Shown piece after piece: positions 12,143 to 24,442 of a DNA stretch of 64,000 bases. The translations under genes and the position numbers were made by a program. The DNA comes from Paramecium tetraurelia. Lineage: Eukaryota > Ciliophora > Oligohymenophorea > Peniculida > Parameciidae. The DNA lies in assembly GCF_000165425.1 (NCBI RefSeq), contig NW_001799277.1:248001-312000 (forward strand), written 5' to 3'. The notes under the pieces were generated by a model. It ran no database searches. It was given only the letters and a program-made list of their open reading frames with translations, and was not told the DNA's origin. The stretch's first letter is position 1. Each line of letters begins with the position of its first letter.

Positions 12143-15100
12143 ATGAATTAGACAAATTCTAAATTAGAACGACAATTGATATCTCCTAAACAATAAGGTC
12201 AGCTTCCAAGTCTATACTATGATTATAGTGCGAGGAAAAAATAAAAATTAAAAACATATTTTCGATAGGAGAAATGTATTTCCATTAGTCCAAACAAATA
12301 GATCATTAAAACATAAAGGGATCTCTTGAAGAAAATAGAATCTGAAAGAAATTCTGAAGTTTATTCTTTTGAAGATGAAGTTAGCAGATCTGCTCGCTTT
12401 TAAAGAAAATCAAGACTGCATTAAAGAAATAAAATCTTTAATCATCCAATTATAAACAACTAGCCTTTGTACACAGATACATAAAACGAAACTGAAACTC
12501 CTTATTTCAAGGATAAGGACTCATCTATTAGTAAGTCTGACGACGAGAATGAAGAGAAAAATGAAAATAAAATAGATTTAAAACTCGAGGGTGAGACTGG
12601 TAAGGCTCTGAAGTAGATAAGCCATAAAATAAGTAAACATATTTTCATTATTCTTAGATCAAGAATTAAATAATTCATTTTATCATTTTATAAAAAAATC
12701 GGAAAAAATGAAAGATTTGATTCTAAATTTTTAACAAAAGGATAATCTGAGTTTAATTCATTATTATTGTTTGAATGATAGTCTATTTCCTAAGAGAATC
12801 GAACTGAGTAAGCAAGATGTTAAAGAAATTAATTTATCAGATTTAGGATTGACTCCAAAATATATTCCATTGATTCGGAATTTATTAAACTCGAAACGAG
12901 ACAAAAATATTAAATCAATAGATATCAGTCAAAATAAAATTAATGAATGGTCTTTAAAGTTATTAATTGATGTTTTCCCCTTAAAAGTCAAAACCATTAA
13001 CTTATCGCTTAATTAATTAAACCGTAGAGGTGCAGTGCTACTTTCTGAACATCTAAAAAGCTTTGAAAAGTATAATACAATTATTACTCAGTCTGAGGTT
13101 CTTGAATTTAAAAGGAAATCAAATAGGAGATACAGGAACTGCAACCATATTAGAGACATTGAGATCAAGTTTGAGGATCAAAAAATTAAATTTATCAGAT
13201 AATGCAATCTCTGATGCAATTTGCAACGATTTAAAAGAGTTCATCATGAAAAATTAATCCATTTAAGTGCTGAGTCTGAATTGGAATTAATTGGGCCCTG
13301 TTGTTGGATTATCAATAGCCAAAGGATTAAATTACAACAAATCTATTAGGGTAGTAGACTTAAGCTATAACAAAATTGGATAGAGTGACAACAACTATGA
13401 ATGTATTAAGGAGTGGTGTTCATTGCTGAGCAATACATACACAGAATTGATTCATCTAGATCTATCTTACAATTAATTTAATGAGAAATAACTCTAATTA
13501 ATAAACTACTCAATTCTGAAGAATCCTCGTTTATATGGGTTACACGTTGAAGGAAATAAATGCTTGGCTCATGTAGACCCATTAGGATTTATATAATTTC
13601 CCTAATAAATCAAAGGAAAGTAAAGTATGCAGCCAAAGCATTAAAATATCGATGGTGTTAACTTCATCCCAATGTAAAACGAAAATGAAAATGGATCTGA
13701 CTGTTGTTGGATATGTTAAGGGTGGATGGAGTATCATTTTGTTTATGAACCTGAACCTGAAGAATCCAAAACTGATTCTATATATTTGCATTTAGACTTT
13801 TTAGAGTAAACATATCTGAATATTTTAGTTTCAAACCAATATCTATGACGACAAGTAAAGAGTTATGGAAATAGATAAGTAGCAAGATCAATAATAATGC
13901 TGTTTTGGAAGACATAACAACAGGAGAAATCATTCATTAATTAAAGCATGCTTTTAGTGCTGGTAAGATAATCACAATGACTGCCATAAATGATGCTTAC
14001 ACTGAAGATAAGAAGATGAAGGATGACATGAAATCAATATTATCTGAATTGAATTCAAAGTTCTTCTTCACTTCTTATTAGATGTGTCCTCCTAACTAAA
14101 AAATACTTTACTTCTTTTCTAGTCCCACTGGAAAAGGAATATTTATAAACCCAAGATTTCCAATAATATAACTGTAAACTGCTGAAAATATTGAGTTGAT
14201 TATGGATAAAGAACACGTATTTTTTTATCCCGATGGGTCTCAGATCTCATTATCCTAGGTCGAACAAGTGAATTATTTTCAAACTAAATAGATGCTTGTT
14301 ATTGATTAAAAGAATTAATACAAACCTTTAGTGAAAGTAATTCCTAGATGTTTGGAAAATAAATATTTTTTAAAAAGATTTGCTGTTGATGCATCCAAGC
14401 AAAAATCAAATTTGATTTATTGGCAAAAGGAATAATCAGCCTTTAAATCTTATTAAGGAGACACTGAAGATGTCTTGGATGAGTGTTTTCAATTTGATTG
14501 GAATTGTATGGGCATTTAACACTTTTTAAAATCCGAATAGGAAATTGAAAAAGTTATCTAGATTATGAGATTTCACTATCCAAAACTAAAAGATGTTTAT
14601 AAGTATTATTCAAGCTTTGGATATAATGCTAATATACAATTGAATGGCTATCAGGTGGAAACCTTCTATATTCCTCTTGAGTTGATTTACGAACTAACTC
14701 AAGAATTACTACCATAGGGCATATCAATTGAGGATTTATAATCTCAAGTGAAGTAAATTAAGTATAATTGTGATTCGAAATTCATATATAATCCAGAGAA
14801 AGGATTTGTTCGATATTAATTTATAGAATTCATTTTTAGAATAGCTTTGCTGGTGACAAGATTGAAACAGAAGCCTAAACTGATTGTTGACGAGGTGTAT
14901 AGAACATTTTAAGTTTTAACAGAAAGATTTGCAGCCTTTGATAACTAACAAAAGTGGAGAGAAGAACGTTTGTGGACAAAAGAGTGTGGCAATTTAATTT
15001 ACATCAAATAGGGGTTCATTTAGAGACTGCATGATTATGCAGCTTCAATTAAAAATAAGAAATGGTCATTCAAGTTAAAGTGGATAGCATTGACAGAATT

Positions 15101-15672
15101 TCTAGACTTTTGCAATTAAATGGGATTTCAACAATTTTTGAGTGAAACTCAATTAAAAATCATCTACAATTTCTCAATGTAAACTCACCAAGATGAATTG
15201 ACTTAAGATAGACATTTAAGGATGTCCACTGTGGAATTTACAGAAGCCTTGGCAAGGATAGCTGAATTCATTAGTCCCAATGGTAATGAGACTGATAATG
15301 CAGCTACAAATAGATTGATCCTTCCATTACATATCAAATTGGAGAACCTTCTAACTCATATCTATATTACTTTAAGGATTCTTAAGTATTTATAATTACA
15401 TATAAAGAGTGAATAACTTCGAGAGTTTTAGTATTTACTTTAGCTATAATTCTAATGAGATTTTACCTAAACCTACTGAGCTTCTGTTGGATTAATATGA
15501 ATGCACAACCCAAGAATTGAGAATCTATAATGCTCTATCCTATTTGAGTAAGACTTAAATCTATTTATTTAGAAATGTTTAAGACCCCTTATTTGCATCC
15601 AAATTATAAACTATTTTTAGAAATACCTTTCCAATAGGTTTAAATTTTGAAGTCAAAGAGAAGTATGATTGA
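12143..15672 (+). CDS. LRR protein with conserved ciliate C-terminal domain, copy 1
   Basis: About 1145 aa with introns 12633-12657, 13071-13092, 13806-13828 and 15386-15407; all four bring the frame into line with the tandem paralogue. Residues about 200-480 hold RNI-like leucine-rich repeats (e.g. LRFLNLKGNQIGDTG, KKLNLSDNAISD). Next comes the motif DCCWICQGWMEYHF at about 503, then a domain of about 600 residues with no recognised name, containing MCPPN, QFDWN and EFTEALARIAEF. At 13845 an ATG overlaps a TGA and suggests two genes, but the shared 23-nt intron joins them in both copies. N terminus is basic and disordered. Role unknown; LRRs imply protein binding. Confidence 0.85.
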
Positions 15673-15772
15673 AAGATAGATGACTCAAAAATAAAAACTC
15701 TTAAAGTTGAAGGCTACATTATAATTACTGTGATTATCATTTTTCATATGTTAATTAATTATTTATAAACAA

Positions 15773-18700
15773 ATGAAAAATAGCGTTGAGAGATCCAAAT
15801 GCTCACTTCCTAGATTGAAAGATTATTCTAAGGAGAAAGCTGAGAAACTTAAATCCTTTTTTCGATCGAATAGAAGTATCTCGGAAAATAAAATTATTCA
15901 AAGCAAACTAAAAACATCGAAATTGCTGTATAATAATGAATTTTCTGACGATAATAATGTGATGGCATATTATATGAAGAGCAGTGAAAAACTAATTGAA
16001 ATGAGACAGATTATTAACAGCACTTCAGTAATATCAGATCAAGAGGAAACTAAAAGGAAGAATTATCCTTTGGGGTTGTTAAAACACAGTTTTTCTCCTT
16101 TTAAATAGATGAAAACTGATTCTTTAGTCGAGTAATTTAGGGACGAAGAACCAAAGGATATAAATGAAATGGATTAGTAGTCATTTTAAAAAGAATAGAG
16201 CCAAAACGAGGATTTAGATTATGACATGTTAAGTGAGGAAAGCAGTTATGATGAGCCGACAAGATTTGATGGGGTTGAGTTACAATAGGAAATCAAAAAA
16301 ATTCAGCACAAATTACGTAAATATTATGTTTAATAAATAGATCAGGAAATTGATTAATCATATTTTTACTTCATTAAACGACAAGATAGGTTAAAAGATT
16401 TGGCGATAAATTTCAATAAAAAAAATGTGGATCCCATAAATTTCTATTGTCTCAATGATAACATTTTCCCAAAAAGAATAGATCTTTCGAATTGTCTTGT
16501 AAATAATAAGGAAATGCACTTTTCTGATCTTGGATTGACTGAGAAATATTTTCCTTTGATAAAAAATTTGTTGCAGTCAGTGAAGAGCAGGGCAGTCAAA
16601 TAACTATTCTTATGTAATAATCAATTAGACGAAAAATCACTATTGTATTTGATTGAGGGATTTCCCATGGCATTAAAAGAGATTAACTTGGGAAACAATG
16701 TTTTGGGCAAAAGAGGAGCAAGTATCATTGCTAATCACATATCAAAATTCTCAAATTTGAAAACTCTAAATCTACAAAATAATCTATTAGGGGATAAAGG
16801 AGGGTCTATATTGCTTAGCAACATACAAAAAAACATGACTATTAAAAGGCTAAATTTGTCTGAAAATTAAATTACTGACTCTTGTTCGACTGTGTTTTAT
16901 TAGTTTTTATTGTAGAATAGCTTTATTGAAAATTTGGTGTTGAATTGGAATCAATTGGGTCCAATAACAGGAACCATGATAGCAAAAGGTTTACAACAAA
17001 ATAGGTCAGTAAAGGTTTTAGATCTTAGTTACAATCATTTAGGATAGAATGAAAGAAGTAATTGCATCCAATGTTGGTGTGAAGCAATAAACAACCCACA
17101 ATTCTCTTTAGTCCATTTGGATATTTCATACAACCAATTGAGTGAGAAATAGTTAAGGTAATTCAGCCAAGCTTTGTTAAAAAATAACGGTTTGTATGGG
17201 TTGCATATTGAAGGCAATAAGTGTTCTGCAAAGGTGGATCCTTATGGGTTCATCCAATTTACTAATGATAAAGAAGAATTTAAAGTAGTATAATAAAAAA
17301 AAAATGTTATAGATGGAGTAAACTACATTCCAATGTAAGGGGATAGTGTGTTTGGGAATGATTGTTGTTGGATTTGCTAAGGGTGGATGGAGTATCGATT
17401 TCAATACAATCCAGAAAATGATAGCAATCAGGATCCAATCTTTATCCATCTTGATTTCCTAGAGTATTATTATTTTTAACTATTAGTTATTAGCCAATCC
17501 CAATGACCAGTAGTTACGAATTGAGACAATAATTGATTGAAGCATCTAAAAGAAAAAGTAGTTACTAAGATCTTACGACTGGTGAAATTATACATCAACT
17601 GAAATAATTGGTCAACAATGAAAAAAGGATCACCCTAGCAGCAATAACAGAAGCTTACACTGAGGAAACTAGTAAAAAGAGCGAAGAAATTACTAAACAA
17701 ATGATATAAGAATTAAGTAGGTTTTACTATACTACTTATTAAATGTGTCCTCCGAAGAAGAAAATATTGTATTTCTTTTCCAATCCTATTCGAGAAGAAT
17801 ATTTTGTTGATCCTAGAGTTATGACTATGCCAGCTCCTTTGGACAATTTAATACTCCAAGGCAAAGACCCTAAGCACTCTATTCACATATTCCAAGATGG
17901 AACTAAATTGGCTTTTAAGAAAATCCAATATGTTAATTACATATACTCACGACAGGAATATATAATTGATGACAAAGATAACTATAAACCTCTGATTAAG
18001 GTATTCCCTAGGTCATCATAGAAGAAATATGTTTTGAGGAGATTTGCCAATTTTTTAGTCAGAAAATAGGCTCATCTCATTAAGTGGAATAAGGAAGATT
18101 CCATTTTCAGACCATATATTGGAGATACTGAGGAATTGTTAAATGACTGTTTTGAATATGATTGGAGTAGTAGTAAAATTAGTAGATTTGTTAAGAGTGA
18201 TTACGAAAAATTGAAATTAAGGGAATATTTCAGATCTAATTATCAGCTTTTGAAGGATGTCTACAAATTTTATTCTAGTTTAGGTTATTAGCCACCCAAC
18301 TTTGATGTGTTTTGTATATAGATCCCTTAATACATGAAACTAGTTAATAAATTAGCCATTATTGATGGGGATTTGTTAAAATAGTAGGATGTTGAAATCG
18401 ATATTGTTTCATTAAAGAATAATACAGATCCAAAGTTTATTTATAATCCTGATAAAGCCTTAGTTAGATATCAGTTTTTGGAAATGTTCTTTAGGATTGC
18501 TAATGACAAATATATTAGAAATGACATTTACAAGAGTTATGCTGATGCTCTCTTTAGGTTACTGAAGGAATTCAAAGAGTAATATGAATACTTTGACACT
18601 ATTTAAGAATGGAGAACTCAAAGATTGTGGTCAAGGGAATGCGATCATCTATTATAAATTAAAATGCCATTTGTAAAGAAGCTTTATGATTATGTCACTG

Positions 18701-19260
18701 ATATTGCAAATAGAAAGTGGTATTTCAAATTAAAATGGATTTCAATCAGAGAATTCAAGGAATTTTGCAGATAATTCAATCTTCATGAATATTTATCAGA
18801 GAAACAATAGGTCATCATCTACAATTTCTCAATGATGACTCAAGTGGATGAATTGACATTAGATAGAAATATAAGAATGACTTTTATTGAGTTCGTTGAA
18901 GCATTGGGACGTATAGCCGAGAGGATCAGTGCTGCTCCTATCACTGATGTAGCTGACAACTATACTCTATTATAGAGATAATTGTTGCCATTGCATATCA
19001 AGCTAGAAACCCTATTGACATATTTATATTACTAAATGAAGCAAAAAGATATAGAATATGAGCAGTTTTGTGATTTATTTGTATATTTCAAGCCAGATCA
19101 TTCGCCCAAGATTAGCATGCCAAAAGTAGATAAAACTAAGAAACCTGAGAAAGATCACGACTATCACAACGTAATTTCTTCATTCACACTTTATAATGCA
19201 GTCTCGTATTTAAGTACATTATTCCATTAGTTTAAGATTAGAATAAACTGCCCTACTTGA
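15773..19260 (+). CDS. LRR protein with conserved ciliate C-terminal domain, copy 2
   Basis: About 1154 aa with a single intron, 17464-17486, at the same site as in the upstream copy, 100 bases away. LRRs span residues about 229-500 (NLKTLNLQNNLLGDKGG, KRLNLSENQITD). The motif DCCWICQGWMEYRF is at about 529. The large C-terminal domain contains MCPPKKKILYFF, CFEYDW, FKLKWISIREFKEFC and TFIEFVEALGRIAE. The TGA at 19258-19260 may be early: an alternative frame from 19242 continues to 19462 (LPYLNPKYKQFLKQN) and matches the C terminus of copy 1. So the true end is probably near 19462, through a splice I could not fix or a one-base slip. Confidence 0.83.
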
Positions 19261-19553
19261 ATCCAAAATATAAACAATTTCTAAAGCAAAATGTAATACA
19301 AACTGCTCCCATTCGCCCTTTTCAACATATTTTTTAAAGCGATAGAATACGAAAACCAAGAGCGATGCCAGATCCTTATATTTTGGAATAAAGATCAAAT
19401 TAACTACAGTAGAACAAACAATAAAGTCCAAATATGTAAACAACTCTCTCTTAAAATGCATGATTATATTTTATTTTATATAAACATCCCTCAAAAGACG
19501 AAATAAATTTAAAACAAAAACACATGTATATGTTGTAATACTTTAAACTCAAT

Positions 19554-20243
19554 TCAAATGTGCACATTATCTCTATTTAAACTCTTTGCATACTTTTTCA
19601 ATTATTCCTTAATGAATTCTTTATTTACACTATTTGGAATCTGTGGTAAATGTTTCCTGATTTCATCATATTTCTAAATTAATTCAAGTGTTGTATCATA
19701 ATTTGTTTATACTAAAATGTACGCAATTGATTTTAGATTTTTAAGAGAGTAGAATAAATCTCCGAAGTATCCCTCCAATTCTTCTGGATCTTCTAATTAT
19801 TTGACACTGCTCTCAATGTTGTGATTCAATTGACGCAATTAAGAATTTTCATCTGAATATCTCTCTAATGCAGAGGATGGAACATTCATTAGGATATATA
19901 TGGGTTATTGTTTTAATCCATTTTTTTCTAATTCTTTCAGTAAATTGTATTCTTAGTAATAGTAATAACGAATGTCCTTTTGAAATGATATGACCAACAA
20001 TTAATCAATCTATTTAATGGTAGCCAATTTAAGTGGATTGGATGTTGTTTAAATAACCTATCCAATCTCCTAAGATTTTTAAAGATGTTAATCAATGAAA
20101 ATAGATGCTGGACCATATTAAGTAATGATTATGGCTTAACTTTGACTTAATATGGAATTTGGTAATTTTATTTCAAGAAATGAGAAACTGATTACTTCTT
20201 AATCTTCTTATTAATCCTGTTATAACCCTTAAAATTCTTACAT
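19554..20243 (-). CDS. conserved-looking hypothetical protein
   Basis: An intronless ciliate-code ORF of 229 aa. The start is ATG at 20243 and TGA is at 19554-19556. After a Q/D-rich N terminus a strand-like stretch reads ILSQSQAIIITQYGPASIFI, followed by QTTSNPLKLATIKQIDQLLV and then helical charged segments. There is no transmembrane segment or recognised motif. The strand pattern resembles small alpha/beta assembly-chaperone folds, but this is not strong enough to name. It ends tail-to-tail with the LRR gene, and its start is 67 bases from the divergent AsnRS start. Confidence 0.7.
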
Positions 20244-20310
20244 AAAATTAATGTAATTTTATAAAACTAAATCTCATTTTAGAAAATGAATTTACATAGA
20301 AATCTATCAA

Positions 20311-22090
20311 ATGAAACAACAATTTGATTAATCAGATGAACTACATACAAAATTGATGGCATTGTCTAATTTACAACCTTAAAAAACTGAAAAACTAATT
20401 GGGGAAGTTGAGAAACCAAACAATATCCCTCCCCTTCCTGATGGATTCAAAGTAAACCTCTCTTTAATTTTATTCTAAGGTAGAACCACCACAATTTGAT
20501 ACAAGTAAACGTTTGAATCAAGGACCAAAGTCATGGGATTTACCATAAGAATTATATAAAAAGCATTTACCAAAATACAATATTGGTACAATTGTTAGAA
20601 TTTAAGAATTATTAAATGCTGGAGATAGGTATCAATTCTTTATAAATGAATAAGTTATATCGGCTAAACAGTAACTATAGCTGGCTGGGCTAAAACCGTA
20701 AGAGCCTAAAAGAATTTATGTTTTGTGGAATTGAATGATGGAACTAGTTTTGCAGGGTTACAAATAGTAATTTCTGAAAAAATAAAGAACTTTGCAGATA
20801 TAATTAAGACTAATGTGGGGTTCTCCTTAAAGATGACCGGAAGTGTTGTTTAAAGTCCTGCGAAGGGTTAGTTGATTGAAATGTTAGTGGACGATAACTT
20901 AAAACATGAAGTTATAATAGTTGGATGTGCTGATCCCCAAGAATATCCAATGGCTAAAGGAACTCAAAAACCTGAGACTTTAAGATAGAAGGCTCATTTG
21001 AGACCAAGAAGCAACTTTTTTGGTGCTGTTACTCGTATAAGAAATAACTTGGCTTATGCAACACATGTCTTTTTTTAAAATAATGGATGCCTATATATAC
21101 ATACACCAGTTATAACTGGTAGTGATTGCGAAGGAGCTGGAGATATGTTTAAAGTTACTACAATATTTGACAACGATTTATAGAAGGTTCCATAACTCAA
21201 TGGTAAAGTGGATGTAACACAAGATTTCTTTAAAAAAGAAACCAAACTTACGGTTTCTGGCTAATTATAAGTGGAGGTATTTTGTTTCATTCATATCATC
21301 TAGAATTTTTGTGTTAGTATGTCAAATGTATATACTTTTGGACCTACTTTCAGAGCTGAAAAGGCTCATACTCATAGACATCTGGCTGAATTTTGGATGA
21401 TCGAACCAGAGTTTGCTTTTGCTGATTTATTTGATAATATGGAAGCAGCCGAAGGATATGTCAAGTTTTGTATAAATTATATACTCGCAAATAACTATGA
21501 TGATTTGGAATTCCTAAATAAGAGAGTTAAACAAGGTCTAATTGATTATTTAAAAGATATTGTTAGCAAAGAGTTCATTAAATGTTCCTACACTTAAGGA
21601 ATTGAAATTCTATTGAATGCTTAATAGGCAGGAGCCAAATTTGAAAACAGTAAAATTGAATGGGGTATGGATTTAAATAGCGAACATGAGAGGTTCCTGG
21701 CTGAAAAGGTATTTTAAAGGCCAGTGTTCATTTATGATTACCCAAAGGAAATTAAAGCTTTCTATATGAAAGTAGCAGAAGATGGAAAATGTGTAAGAGC
21801 CATGGATATGCTTGTACCACAAGTAGGAGAGTTAATTGGAGGGTCTCAAAGAGAAGAAAGATATGATGTTTTGGCTTAAAGAATAACAGAATGTGGTTTG
21901 AAATTGGAGGTTTATAGACCTTATTTAGATTTAAGAAGGTTTATAATAATAAATACTATTTAGATACGGTACAGTACCTCATAGTGGGTTTGGCCTAGGA
22001 TTTGAAAGACTTGTAATGATGATTACAGGTGTAGAGAACATTAGAGATGTTATACCGTTTCCAAGATATCATGGTAGTGCCGACTGGTGA
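20311..22090 (+). CDS. asparagine--tRNA ligase, cytosolic type
   Basis: 557 aa after removing introns 20452-20479, 20629-20654, 21277-21303 and 21939-21963. The OB anticodon-binding fold ([13 protein letters not shown]) is at about 95-190. The class II core follows: [36 protein letters not shown] with EFWMIEPE (motif 2 region) and [15 protein letters not shown] (motif 3), ending [16 protein letters not shown]. It charges tRNA-Asn using ATP. The length fits eukaryotic cytosolic AsnRS without a WHEP domain. The third intron is a multiple of three and has no in-frame TGA. Confidence 0.96.
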
Positions 22091-22199
22091 GTTAAGAGTT
22101 TTAGAAAATTCATAATGCCCTTATAAAGAGTCGATGATCGTCTATGACTTGGATTTGATTTTTTATAAAATAGATAGATAAATACAAAATTTATAATGG

Positions 22200-23580
22200 T
22201 CAACTTTTTAGTTTGATTAAATCAAACATATTGGGTAGGTGAAGCATTTTAGTACTCACACTTTCAAATTGTTTATCTTCTTCATCAGAAATGCATAGTG
22301 ATGAGATTTATCTATAGAATTCTCGCTTAATAGAGGATCTCTCCTGTTCAGTTTGAACTTCTTGTATACCTTCCAAATTTTGAGGTTAATGAATTACTAT
22401 TTTGGTTTAAGTTTGATCTTGACAGGTTGACTCTTTTTGAGGTTGCTAAAATTGTTGTTGTAGGTTCATTTTTTTAATCTAGAACGATATGAATGGAGAT
22501 TAAATACCCAATCGTATTAAAAATCTTTTTCGTTAACATTGAGTTACTGAAGTAAATTTCTAAAGAGTTTCTTTAGGAATTCGTAATCACCCAGAGGGTA
22601 TTATTAGACATTGGTCATTCTGATAAATTAAAAATACTGCAGTATTTCAATAGGCATATCTTTACAGTATTTTTCTGGAATCATTCTCAATTTTTGCTCT
22701 TCCATTTTTTTGATTTTGGATCCGTGTTCTTTGATCTTAAACAAGTCTCCCTTTTTGAGGAAATACATTAATATGAACCCTAGGGATTCTAGATCATCTT
22801 TGGGGGATGCAGCTATTTATATAGATGGAGGGATATACTTAAACCTAAATGCTGATTTAAACTGGAGTATTTGGTTAATTTGTTGAGATTAGAAAATTTG
22901 GAAGGATAGCCGATGAATTTACCATTTTTGTGTTTGTATTTGGTAGAATGTTAGAAATCAATCAGTACCAAATCATGTTTGCCAAGTTGTGTTAATATTT
23001 TTTTTGGCCTGAGATTGCAATGAACAATAGATTGACTATGGAGCTTTTCGAGAATGGTTAACTAGATATGGGATTTCAATTTACAGTTTGAATGGCAATC
23101 ATACAAATGGTTGGTAAGGTGAATTCATGATTAACAAATTAGAAGCAAAGTTTAAGACTTGGTCCATACTTGTCGAATACTTAGTAGTAGTAATTGGTAT
23201 TCTGAAGACGAACATCTCCTGAGGTTTGCAGAGTCGGCATATAAGGAACTGAAAAATGATAAGTTAAAAACTCACCATTAGCCAGCTTTTTCAGGAGTTT
23301 TTCTTCCTCTTGTAAACTGTCTATGTTTGTGTTTGCCTATCAGGTAAATGAACTAACAATAAAATTTAGAATATTGATTACATTACCAATCTGACGATGA
23401 AGTAATTACCTGGCTATGCTTGGTTGATGGCTGTGAATATAATGAAATAAATATAAATGAGTTACCCAAATACCAGTTATGTTTTTTGCCTCTGTAAATG
23501 CAGGTTTTTAATACATAGTGTTATCCAATGATGATCAGATTCTACTTCTGATAGCTGTCCTTCGATTTGGTTTCACTCAT
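22200..23580 (-). CDS. casein kinase 1-like protein, degenerate (pseudokinase)
   Basis: The C-lobe is clearly CK1: YSSLNQHLGL, DDLESLGFILMYFL and EFLKKLFRNLL match CK1 landmarks. The catalytic loop reads HCNLRPKKIL instead of HRDIKPDNFL, so the proton-acceptor Asp is lost, and DFG is DFQ (22951-22959). The N-lobe is split by several small introns near 23250-23480 that I could not fix exactly. A 29-nt intron near the 3' end (before IKKMNLQQQF) joins a hydrophilic tail of about 85 aa that otherwise starts at an ATG overlapping a TGA. A scaffold or regulatory role is inference. The start at 23580 is 15 bases from the divergent neighbour. Confidence 0.85.
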
Positions 23581-23595
23581 TATTAATAAATTATA

Positions 23596-24407
23596 ATGAA
23601 AAGTCTGTAGGATATTCATAAAAAGAATCAACAATAAAGAGCGACCTTCACTCTCATGAACCACACCAACAATCGCACATAAATGGGATGGTTCACTCCT
23701 CAGCCCTCGAATGATTTACAATCTCCTTTCGGAAACACTCTTAGTTAATTCTCTCAATAAGGTTCAGAGCATAACATTATCCATAACACTCGTGGGAATA
23801 TGCACTCTTGGAGTTCAAATTTGGAGAGACAAATCTAATCTAGAGAAATCGCAAGGTAAGTGAGGAAACAGAATGCTCAATAATCAGCTAGACAGGAGAA
23901 ACATTTCTTTGGAGCAATCAATGGCATCCCAAAAATCAATTCACCCAAAACTCAAGCTAATCAAACAACCACTATGTTTCAACCCAATTTAATTAGGGTT
24001 GATCCTAAAATAAAAAGATAACTTAGTGAAATGAGTAAAAGAAACTTCCTTCATTTCCTCTTAGTCTAAAAAGTGGGACATGTAAATTCTGTTTATATAA
24101 GTAGAAAGATGAAAAATAATTCTATGAGTATTTAAAAAAGACTTATAATTTCGAACCTCCTCAACCTTTTGAGGAACAATAAATAAAAGTCTCTAAGAAG
24201 GGCATCAAATATCTATTCACTAAAGAGGATGATGATGAAACAATCAAAAAAACAAGCCAACAAATTTTGAGAATGCACAAATTGCATCAAAATAGAGAAA
24301 TCCCACTAGACAGATATGTCTAAGACACTTACGAATAACAATTGAGAAGATTCCCCAAGGTAAGAGAGAAACTCGAATAATCTAAAAAAAGTAATCTAGA
24401 ATAATGA
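23596..24407 (+). CDS. hypothetical Q/N-rich protein
   Basis: 262 aa with one intron, 24082-24104 (23 nt, ends GTAG), which changes frame so that a compositionally uniform reading continues to TGA 24405-24407. The N-terminal half is rich in N, S, Q and T. The C-terminal third is charged and helical (KKTYNFEPPQPFEEQQI, DDDETIKK, DTYEQQLRRFPKVREKLEQ). No family was recognised. Confidence 0.7.
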
Positions 24408-24442
24408 TGATCTTAATTTTAACATATCATATTGATCTTAAC

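Noticed and set aside
13845-13855. a second gene starting at the ATG that overlaps TGA
   Set aside because: A conserved 23-nt intron in both paralogues joins the two parts.
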